DNA of 5,619 nucleotides from Zoogloea sp. Lineage in GTDB: Bacteria; Pseudomonadota; Gammaproteobacteria; Burkholderiales; Rhodocyclaceae. The stretch covers positions 1-5,619 of the forward strand of contig JAEUNV010000003.1 of the NCBI GenBank assembly GCA_016790385.1, written 5' to 3'. The notes under the pieces were generated by a model. The model was not told the origin of the DNA and searched no databases. It saw only the letters and a list, made by a program, of their open reading frames with translations. Positions 1-5,145 of the stretch are shown piece after piece; within the stretch, counting starts at the first letter, position 1, and each line of letters starts with the position of its first letter. The translations under genes were made by a program, and so were the position numbers.

Positions 1-492
1 CAGGCGGGCGTGCCCCTCGCTGCCCACGTGGTTGGCGAGCACGCCCGAAAAGGGCAGGTCCGGCTGCCAGGTGGCGAGGCCGTGGACCAGGGCACCGAAG
101 GTCTGGGCCATGGCTTTGGCGTCGATCACGGCCATCACCGGAACATCGAAGAGGCGGGCGATGTCGGCCCCCGAGGGGTTGCCGTCAAACAGCCCCATCA
201 CCCCCTCAATCAGGATCAGGTCGGAACGGCGCGCGGCTTCATGCAGGCGCCAGGCCGCGTCGGCCGATCCGCACATGCCCAGGTCCAGGTTGTAAACCGG
301 CGCCCCGCTGGCCACCGCGTGGATCTGCGGGTCGAGAAAGTCCGGCCCGCACTTGAACACCGTCACGCGGCGCCCCTGGCGGGTGTGCAGGCGAGCCAGG
401 GCCGCAGTCACGGTGGTCTTGCCCTGACCGGAGGCGGGCGCCGCCACGAACAGGGCGGGGCACAGGGCGGGGTCGCTCAGGGGGCTATTCAT
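1..492 (-). CDS. cobB: Cobyrinate a,c-diamide synthase, N-terminal part (runs off the left edge)
   Basis: Glutamine- and ATP-dependent enzyme that amidates the a and c side chains of cobyrinic acid (CbiA, anaerobic route) or hydrogenobyrinic acid (CobB, aerobic route) in the cytoplasm. Only the first 164 residues are present; the C-terminal glutamine amidotransferase domain lies outside the window. What is seen: a P-loop [10 protein letters not shown] at residues 18-27, KCGPDFLDP at 47-55, EGVMGLFDG at 96-104 and [12 protein letters not shown] at 150-161, all characteristic of the CobB/CbiA ATPase domain and in the usual order. The ATG at 492-490 overlaps the cobA stop by 8 bp (ATGAATAG), and no good Shine-Dalgarno precedes it, so translation is probably coupled to cobA. 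It is the third visible gene of a minus-strand corrinoid operon. Family assignment is firm; CobB versus CbiA (oxygen-dependent or -independent pathway) cannot be decided from this fragment. No internal stop or frameshift is seen. Confidence 0.95.
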   Translation of the reverse strand, partial: MNSPLSDPALCPALFVAAPASGQGKTTVTAALARLHTRQGRRVTVFKCGPDFLDPQIHAVASGAPVYNLDLGMCGSADAAWRLHEAARRSDLILIEGVMGLFDGNPSGADIARLFDVPVMAVIDAKAMAQTFGALVHGLATWQPDLPFSGVLANHVGSEGHARL

Positions 493-1270
493 CCGGGTGG
501 AACCATGCGAGGCGAGGCTGAAGGCCGACCACATCGCCGACGATGGTCAGCGCCGGGGGGGTGATGCCGGCGGCCTTCACGGCGGCCGGCAGGCCGGTCA
601 GGTCGGAGGTGACGACGCGCTGCTCGCGGGTGGTGCCGCGGCGCACCACCGCCGCCGGCGTGGACGCGGCCAGACCGTGGGCGATGAGCTGGGTGCAGAT
701 CTCGGCGAGCTGGGTGATGCCCATGTAGAACACCAGGGTCTGGCGCGGGCGGGCGAGCATGTTCCAGTCCAGATCCACCGAGCCATCCTTGAGGTGACCG
801 GTGACGAAGATGCACGACTGGGCGAAATCCCGGTGGGTCAGGGGAATGCCGGCGTAGGCGCCGATACCCGCCGCGGCGGTGATGCCGGGAATGACCTCGA
901 AGGGCACACCAGCCTTGACCAGCTCTTCGACTTCTTCACCGCCACGTCCGAAGATGAAAGGGTCGCCACCCTTGAGGCGCACCACCTTGCGGCCCTCGCC
1001 AGCCAGCTTGACCAGCAGGGCGTTGATGCCGTCCTGGGGCAGGGCATGGTTGGAGGCCTTCTTGCCCACGTAGATGCGTTCGGTGGCTTTGGGCACACAG
1101 GCCAGGACTTCCTTGCTGACCAGATTGTCGTAGACCAGCACGTCGGCCTCAAGCAGCAGGCGCGCGGCACGCAGGGTGAGGAGTTCCGGGTCGCCGGGGC
1201 CGGCGCCCACCAGATAGACCCAGCCCGGCCGGGCCGGGGAGCGTTCGCGGGGAAAGGACGAGTCAGGCAA
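485..1270 (-). CDS. cobA: Uroporphyrinogen-III C-methyltransferase (SUMT)
   Basis: Transfers two methyl groups from S-adenosylmethionine to C2 and C7 of uroporphyrinogen III, giving precorrin-2, the branch point to cobalamin and siroheme. The 261 residues match a single-domain SUMT (usually about 250-280), without the CysG dehydrogenase/ferrochelatase part. Tetrapyrrole methylase signatures appear in order: [12 protein letters not shown] at 18-29, [16 protein letters not shown] at 98-113, [22 protein letters not shown] at 127-147 region, TGH at 157-159, YMG at 182-184 and [12 protein letters not shown] at 239-250. The start is TTG at 1270-1268: GGAG lies 7 nt upstream, no ATG or GTG is available before the first conserved motif, and an in-frame TGA (the stop of the upstream gene) lies 24 nt before it. 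It begins 24 nt after the CobL-like gene and overlaps cobB by 8 bp, so co-transcription is likely. The operon position suggests a cobalamin-dedicated copy; I am sure of the family. Confidence 0.95.
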   Translation of the reverse strand: MPDSSFPRERSPARPGWVYLVGAGPGDPELLTLRAARLLLEADVLVYDNLVSKEVLACVPKATERIYVGKKASNHALPQDGINALLVKLAGEGRKVVRLKGGDPFIFGRGGEEVEELVKAGVPFEVIPGITAAAGIGAYAGIPLTHRDFAQSCIFVTGHLKDGSVDLDWNMLARPRQTLVFYMGITQLAEICTQLIAHGLAASTPAAVVRRGTTREQRVVTSDLTGLPAAVKAAGITPPALTIVGDVVGLQPRLAWFHPDE

Positions 1271-1282
1271 ATCGGCGCTCCA
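1261..1282 (-). promoter_or_regulatory. Ribosome binding site and TTG start of cobA
   Basis: Read on the minus strand, CTGGAGCGCCGATTTG places GGAG 7 nt before a TTG codon that opens the SUMT reading frame. No ATG or GTG exists in this frame between the upstream TGA (1297-1295) and the first conserved SUMT motif, so this site decides the start. A rare TTG start may keep expression of the pathway's entry enzyme low, which is inference. Confidence 0.7.
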
Positions 1283-1294
1283 GCTGAGAAGGCT

Positions 1295-3172
1295 TCAGGA
1301 TAGCGCCGGTTTGCGCCACAAGGCCAGACGAACCGGCGCACTCGGTGCAAAGCGCAGGCGCCCGGCCACGGTTTCGCCCCGCGACACGGCGAGCTCCTGC
1401 CATGCCGTGGCGGGGAGCTGAGCGGCAAAGGCGAGAAGCTCGGCCCGGGCCTGATCGTCCTCGGCGGTGGCAACCAGCCTGCCGCCCGGCGCCAGGCGCG
1501 CCCAGGCGGCAGCCAGCCAGTCACTGAGCCCAACACCTCCGCGGATGAAGACGGCGTCGGGTGCGGGCCATTCACGGCACCGCAGCGGCGACGCGGAAGG
1601 CGTGGCGGAAAGGTTTTCACCCACCCCCGCCCGGGCCATGCTCACCCCGAGCAGGGTCGGCTCGATACCCACCGCGCGCACCCGCGCCGACGGAACGGCA
1701 CGCGCCCATTCCAGGGCCAGACAGGCCTCTCCGTCGCTGATGGCCCATCCGCTCTCCCAGGCGGCGGGCTGCAACCACGCCAGGGCCAGGGTGCGGACCG
1801 CCAGGGGGAGAGCGGCCCCGGCCTCGTCGCCCAGGGCGGTATCGGGCAAGCCCGGCAGCTCGGCGAAGAGTCCGGCGGAAGGGCCGGTTGCCAGGATCAG
1901 CACGGCATGGGTGTCGAAGGCCTCGCGCAGCTCGACCAGTTCGTGGGCAAACCACGCACGGCTGCGCACCCGCCCGCCGGCAGACTCGCACACCCATATG
2001 CGGGCATCGGCAAAGCCGCTGTCCAGCACCAGACGCGCCACCGCCAGAGGCCCGGCGGCGTCGGCCAGAGGCAGGGCGAACAGGCAGTGGGCGCGCAGGC
2101 GGCCCCGCAGGGCCGCCAGGGGCGAGCGGCGCAGATCGACCACCGTAACCACTTCGGCCGACAGGCCGAGGGTGGCGCAGGCGGCCTGCACGCGACCCAC
2201 GCCGGGCAGCACTCGCACGTGGGCGGGGCCCAGATCGGCAAGCAGTTCAGGAGCCGGGCCGTCGCCGGCGGCGTCTCCGACCACCACCAGCACACTGCCG
2301 GCATGGCCGGTGGCACGCACGTCCATGTGGGTGGAATCGGCGGCACACAATTGCTGGGGTGCCTCCAGGCCCAGCCCGGCAAGGCGGTCCAGGGCGTCGG
2401 CGGTGCCGAGAATCACCCGGGCTCCATGCAGGGTGTCCAGGGCTACAGCGGATAGCACCGGCGGCAGCTCCAGCCCCAGGCTGACCACGGTCAGGGGCGG
2501 CAGGGGCTCAGGCGCGGCGGCAGGGGCTTCGTCTTCCACCGGGGCGAGGTCTTCGGACAATGTCTCCGCGGCGGGTGCCGTTGCGGGCTCCTCGGCCAAG
2601 GCGTCGGCCAGGCCCGGCATCTCAATCTGCTCGCCGGAGCTCTCCCGCTCGGCGCCTCCTTTGCCGCGACGACGCTTGCGCTTGCGCCGGGGTGCGGCCG
2701 GAGCTTCCCCGTCCGCCAGCGCTTCGGATTGACTGTCGCTCACCCCGTCATCCGGCTCGGCCGGGGCCTCGTCGGGCCCTTCCCCGGCGGCAAGGGGTGC
2801 GAACGCTACCATGGGCACGGCGTCGGCGACGGTTTGCATGGCAGGGACGATGGGTGCCTCCGCCTCCACGAGGCTCCCCGCGTGGTCGGCGCCCGTGGGG
2901 CTTTCCGGCGCCGCGAACAGATCGGCCATCACCGCGTCCGGCGTGCTTTCCGCAAGCTTGCCTTTGGGCTTGCGCGGGGCGCGCCTTGGCTTGGGCTTGG
3001 CTGCGGCCGCATCGGGGGTCTCGGCGGGCGGCGGCTCGGCCGTCGCCACGGCGTCTACCGGGGCTGCGGCGCTCCGCTTCTTGCGCGGGCTGCGAGTCGG
3101 TGCCACGCGCGGAGCCGGCGTGGCCACCTCGGCCGGCTCGGCCAGCGGGGTGGAATTCAGTTCGTCGCTCAT
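1295..3172 (-). CDS. CobL/CbiET-like precorrin-6Y methyltransferase homologue with long disordered N-terminal extension
   Basis: The C-terminal 400 residues (about 226-625 of 625) align by eye with CobL/CbiET, which methylates C5 and C15 of precorrin-6Y and decarboxylates ring C. A CbiE-like half (about 226-436) shows VVSLGLELPP, a VVVGDAAGDG remnant at 296-305, VLPGVGRVQAACATLGL at 321-337 and CESAGG at 395-400. A CbiT-like half (about 437-625) shows GLPD at 441, LALEWARAVPSARVRAVGIEP at 485-505 and PAPDAVFIRGG at 536-546, LAPGGRLVA at 560-568 and a final LALWRKP. Key motifs are eroded: the usual Gly-rich GAGSGS loop reads AISDGE (477-482), and the TKREVR motif reads LPLAVR (455-460). Residues 1-225 are Ala/Pro/Glu-rich with basic patches at 28-33, 59-72 and 161-172, probably disordered. 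The ATG at 3172 is preferred over a GTG at 3226, which would add 18 residues. First visible gene of the cobalamin operon. It may be a diverged enzyme, an inactive paralogue or a moonlighting protein; I therefore give no symbol. Confidence 0.65.
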   Translation of the reverse strand: MSDELNSTPLAEPAEVATPAPRVAPTRSPRKKRSAAAPVDAVATAEPPPAETPDAAAAKPKPRRAPRKPKGKLAESTPDAVMADLFAAPESPTGADHAGSLVEAEAPIVPAMQTVADAVPMVAFAPLAAGEGPDEAPAEPDDGVSDSQSEALADGEAPAAPRRKRKRRRGKGGAERESSGEQIEMPGLADALAEEPATAPAAETLSEDLAPVEDEAPAAAPEPLPPLTVVSLGLELPPVLSAVALDTLHGARVILGTADALDRLAGLGLEAPQQLCAADSTHMDVRATGHAGSVLVVVGDAAGDGPAPELLADLGPAHVRVLPGVGRVQAACATLGLSAEVVTVVDLRRSPLAALRGRLRAHCLFALPLADAAGPLAVARLVLDSGFADARIWVCESAGGRVRSRAWFAHELVELREAFDTHAVLILATGPSAGLFAELPGLPDTALGDEAGAALPLAVRTLALAWLQPAAWESGWAISDGEACLALEWARAVPSARVRAVGIEPTLLGVSMARAGVGENLSATPSASPLRCREWPAPDAVFIRGGVGLSDWLAAAWARLAPGGRLVATAEDDQARAELLAFAAQLPATAWQELAVSRGETVAGRLRFAPSAPVRLALWRKPALS

Positions 3173-3385
3173 GCTTGATCGGTCACCACATTCGCGACCG
3201 GAAAAACGGGGGTCGCAGGATAGCACGAAGCCTTTTCGGGCCGTGGCCGGGAGCGTCGGCCCAACGCCCCTCGGAGGGTTTCAAGTATTTTTTGGATTCA
3301 AGCTCAAGTTCCTCTCCCCACGCTCGAAATCCTGCTGGGCACGGCCCATCTGCCGCTGCTCGAAGAACAACTTTCGGGAGACACC
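3173..3385. promoter_or_regulatory. Divergent intergenic region between the cobalamin operon and the carbonic anhydrase gene
   Basis: These 213 bp must hold the promoters of both divergent genes, unless the cobalamin operon starts elsewhere. An AT-rich tract at 3279-3310 stands out against the GC-rich background and carries TCAAG three times (3281, 3298, 3304). Several short inverted repeats are visible: GCGACC/GGTCGC at 3194-3199 and 3211-3216 (upstream of the CobL-like start), GGG-a-GCGT/ACGC-CCC at 3249-3270, CCCTC-g-GAGGG at 3268-3278 and TGGGC/GCCCA at 3336-3348. I see no convincing -35/-10 pair, no sigma-54 site and no B12-box typical of a cobalamin riboswitch, so promoter positions cannot be given. 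Confidence 0.45.
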
Positions 3386-3388
3386 ATG
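3376..3388 (+). promoter_or_regulatory. Ribosome binding site of the carbonic anhydrase gene
   Basis: GGGAG at 3376-3380 lies 5 nt before the ATG at 3386. It supports this start, which also places a complete signal peptide at the N-terminus. Confidence 0.75.
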
Positions 3389-4117
3389 AAAAAGAATTAC
3401 CTGTCCGCGCTCGCCCTTGCCCTGACATGCGCCGGCACCGGGAGCGCCCTGGCCGGTGACGACCACGGCGGCCCTGTCACACCCAAGCCATACAGTGCGG
3501 GCGCCACCCTGACCAAATCGGTGCAGGCCGGCATCACTGCCGACAAGGCCTTGGAAATCCTTCAGGCCGGCAACGCCCGATTTGCCGCCAACAAGCCGCT
3601 ACGGCGCAACCTGAAGGCACAGGTCCAGGCAACGGCGCTGGGCCAGTACCCGTTTGCCAGCGTGGTAGGCTGCCTCGACTCCCGCACCGGCCCGGAGCTG
3701 GTCTTCGATCAGGGAATCGGTGACATCTTCGTCGCCCGTGTGGCCGGCAACACGGTCAACGAGGACATCCTGGGCAGCCTGGAATACGCCTCCAAGGTCG
3801 CCGGTTCGCGCCTGGTGGTGGTGCTCGGCCACACCAGCTGCGGCGCCATCAAGGGTGCCTGTGACGACGTGAAGATGGGCAATCTGACCACCCTGCTGGG
3901 CAAGCTCAAGCCGGCGGTCGCGGCAGCCTCGACGCCCGGGGAGCGCAACTCCCACAACCATGCCTTCGTGGGCGAAGTGACCGAGCTCAACGTTAAGCAG
4001 GTGGTGCAGCGCATCCGCGACGAGAGCCCGGTGCTCAAAGCGCTGGAAGACGAAGGCAGGATCCGCATCGTCGGCGCCCTTTACGACACCAGCACTGGCA
4101 AGGTGAAGTGGTTCTGA
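3386..4117 (+). CDS. Beta-class carbonic anhydrase with signal peptide (probably periplasmic)
   Basis: Zinc enzyme interconverting CO2 and bicarbonate. The beta-class zinc site is complete: CLDSR at residues 96-100 (Cys96, Asp98-Arg100 dyad) and GHTSCG at 148-153 (His149, Cys152). The flanking blocks GPELVFDQGIGDIFVARVAGN (102-122) and EYASKVAGSRLVVVLGH (133-149) are also typical. Residues 1-23 form a signal peptide: KK at 2-3, a hydrophobic core at about 5-14 and an ALA cleavage site before Gly24, giving a mature protein of about 220 residues, usual for the family. Export is an inference; Cys15 lies in the hydrophobic core but its context (ALT-C) is a poor lipobox. The start is supported by GGGAG 5 nt upstream. 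The gene is monocistronic, divergent from the cobalamin operon and convergent with the PEP-CTERM gene. Most bacterial beta enzymes are cytoplasmic, so a periplasmic one may serve bicarbonate supply or pH control at the cell envelope. Family is certain; physiological role is not visible. Confidence 0.93.
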   Translation: MKKNYLSALALALTCAGTGSALAGDDHGGPVTPKPYSAGATLTKSVQAGITADKALEILQAGNARFAANKPLRRNLKAQVQATALGQYPFASVVGCLDSRTGPELVFDQGIGDIFVARVAGNTVNEDILGSLEYASKVAGSRLVVVLGHTSCGAIKGACDDVKMGNLTTLLGKLKPAVAAASTPGERNSHNHAFVGEVTELNVKQVVQRIRDESPVLKALEDEGRIRIVGALYDTSTGKVKWF

Positions 4118-4143
4118 GGATTGCCTGAAGGGTTTGTGCTGTC

Positions 4144-4181
4144 GCGCGTGCCGGGGCGGCGTTGGTCGCCGCGGCACGCGC
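4144..4181. terminator. Long GC-rich hairpin between convergent genes, candidate bidirectional terminator
   Basis: A perfect 10-bp stem (GCGCGTGCCG at 4144-4153 with CGGCACGCGC at 4172-4181) continues, after one G-G mismatch, into a 6-bp inner stem (4155-4160 with 4165-4170, one G-U pair) closed by a GTTG loop. It starts 27 nt after the carbonic anhydrase stop and 33 nt beyond the end of the convergent PEP-CTERM gene. Neither strand has a T-run after it, so it is not a classical intrinsic terminator; it may act as a U-less terminator or as an mRNA 3'-end stabiliser. Confidence 0.6.
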
Positions 4182-4213
4182 CGGTCACCCGTCGTCCGAT
4201 GACGCAGGCCCGC

Positions 4214-4966
4214 TCAAGGCCGTCGCAAGCCCGGCAAGCCGGCCAGTACCAACACCCCGCCGAGCAACATTGCCAGCGTAGACGGCTCGGGTATATGAAT
4301 GGCTCTCAGGGTCAGATCCCAGTCGGCAATCTCATCCACCGTGATGCCCGTGTCCGTGGAGGCCCGCAGACGTGCCAGGGAGAGCTCATCCGTGTGCTTG
4401 ATAGGGTGCAGCATGTCCAGAATGGGATCCGTGTCCACGACGACGCCCCCCTTCGCATCGTCGGCGTTAACCCTCAAGTTGAAGCCCAAGGGCGGCCCCT
4501 GGACGGCGTCCGAGGCGTGCGGTCCGATCTCGTGCATGAGATCGCCATTCACCAGCACTTCCTCGTTGAAGATCAGGCGGTCCTGTACCGACAGGAAGCG
4601 CATGTCCAGATTGAAGCTCCACAGGTTGACGACGCCGGTGCCGCCACCAGGCAAGGCCGTCTGACCAAAGAGCATGCCCGTCAGCTTGGTGGTCGTGGTG
4701 TCATCCACCGCCGTCCCGCGGATGCGCAGGTCGAAGTGGGTAGCATCTCCGCTGGCCCGGATGGTGATGCTGTCACTGCCCGAGTCGTCGTCCGCCAAAC
4801 CGAACAAGGTCGCAAGATCCGCCACCAGACCGATGGTCTTGAGTATCCCGCCAAGGGTCAGGGCCATGCCGGTAACAGGTATGGGGCTGGCACCTGCGGC
4901 CAGTGGCATGCCCATCGCACCGGCCAACAGCCCGGCCAGCACCGTCTTCTTCGCGAATTTCATCAT
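4214..4966 (-). CDS. PEP-CTERM sorting-domain protein of unknown function
   Basis: Exported protein of 250 residues with the PEP-CTERM signal that exosortase (EpsH/XrtA type) processes in exopolysaccharide-producing Gram-negative bacteria. Seen at the C-terminus: IPEPST at 225-230, a hydrophobic segment at about 231-244 and RR at 248-249. The N-terminus has a signal peptide (KFAKK, then a hydrophobic core at 9-24, likely cleavage at AGA before Ser27). After it come a hydrophobic, glycine-containing stretch (about 33-58), then an Asp/Thr-rich region with alternating hydrophobic residues (65-224) that suggests a beta-rich fold; the mature part has no cysteine. I recognise no enzymatic domain. 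ATG at 4966 is preferred to a GTG at 4984 because GGGAGG (4978-4973) then acts as Shine-Dalgarno; the ATG at 4963 is an equal alternative. The gene is flanked by a convergent hairpin and by a strong dyad just upstream. No exosortase gene is in the window. Involvement in floc or biofilm matrix is inference from the family. Confidence 0.9.
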   Translation of the reverse strand: MMKFAKKTVLAGLLAGAMGMPLAAGASPIPVTGMALTLGGILKTIGLVADLATLFGLADDDSGSDSITIRASGDATHFDLRIRGTAVDDTTTTKLTGMLFGQTALPGGGTGVVNLWSFNLDMRFLSVQDRLIFNEEVLVNGDLMHEIGPHASDAVQGPPLGFNLRVNADDAKGGVVVDTDPILDMLHPIKHTDELSLARLRASTDTGITVDEIADWDLTLRAIHIPEPSTLAMLLGGVLVLAGLPGLRRP

Positions 4967-4980
4967 CCCTCGCCTCCCGT
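4967..4980 (-). promoter_or_regulatory. Ribosome binding site of the PEP-CTERM gene
   Basis: On the minus strand GGGAGG (4978-4973) lies 6 nt before the ATG at 4966 and 9 nt before the next ATG at 4963. It decides against the GTG at 4984, which lies upstream of it. Confidence 0.75.
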
Positions 4981-5021
4981 ACACTCGATATCCGCCGAAG
5001 CAGCGGATATCCCTTGAGTGT
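4981..5021 (-). promoter_or_regulatory. Large dyad in the 5' leader of the PEP-CTERM gene (operator or RNA hairpin)
   Basis: A perfect 9-bp inverted repeat, GATATCCGC (4987-4995) and GCGGATATC (5003-5011), around a 7-nt centre is enclosed by a second 6-bp pair, ACACTC (4981-4986) and GAGTGT (5016-5021), with a 4-nt bulge (5012-5015). As RNA it would form a 15-bp hairpin ending two bases before the Shine-Dalgarno of the PEP-CTERM gene. As DNA, the 25-bp inner dyad has the shape of a dimeric regulator's binding site. The sequence shows the symmetry; the function is inferred. Confidence 0.6.
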
Positions 5022-5145
5022 CAGGGAGGACGGGTTTCAAATCGGTAACGGACAGGCGGCGTGCGCAGGAAGCATAGCGGCGGCACAGACCGCGCCCGCC
5101 GAAGCCGGCGTGGGGCGAAGGCAGGGCCCCCGCCGTTCCCGCGGC
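5022..5145. other. Intergenic region between the oxidoreductase tail and the PEP-CTERM leader
   Basis: About 124 bp without a gene. It should hold the end of the upstream transcript and the PEP-CTERM promoter. Weak GC stems are present, for example CGCCG/CGGCG at 5097-5101 and 5106-5110, but none is followed by a T-run on the minus strand. I found no convincing sigma-54 (GG-N10-GC in the TGGCAC context) or sigma-70 promoter. Confidence 0.4.

Noticed and set aside
497..1303. 268-codon plus-strand open frame opposite cobA
   Set aside because: Antisense shadow of a gene with all SUMT motifs; no ribosome binding site and no recognisable product.
1467..2732. 421-codon open frame on the plus strand opposite the CobL-like gene
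   Set aside because: Its Ser/Arg/Ala-rich translation has no family motif and it lies wholly antisense to a gene with recognisable domains; long antisense frames are expected at this GC content.
3173..3226. Upstream GTG (3226) as start of the CobL-like gene
   Set aside because: The 18 extra residues resemble no domain, no Shine-Dalgarno is seen, and an ATG is available at 3172.
3268..3296. CCCTC-g-GAGGG followed by a T-rich tract as an intrinsic terminator on the plus strand
   Set aside because: No plus-strand gene precedes it, the stem is only four to five pairs, and the T-run lies too far from the stem.
3416..3433. Lipobox at Cys15 of the carbonic anhydrase
   Set aside because: The residues before the cysteine (ALT) fit the lipobox poorly and the hydrophobic core would be very short; signal peptidase I cleavage after ALA is a better fit.
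2560..3459. 299-codon plus-strand open frame spanning the intergenic region into the carbonic anhydrase gene
   Set aside because: Arg/Pro-rich composition of a shadow frame, and it overlaps the start of the well-supported carbonic anhydrase in another frame.
4967..4984. GTG at 4984 as start of the PEP-CTERM gene
   Set aside because: It would place the GGGAGG Shine-Dalgarno inside the coding region and insert the dyad at the ribosome binding position; the ATG at 4966 is well served.
4121..5017. 298-codon plus-strand open frame opposite the PEP-CTERM gene
   Set aside because: Antisense to a gene with both signal peptide and PEP-CTERM motif, and no domain of its own is visible.
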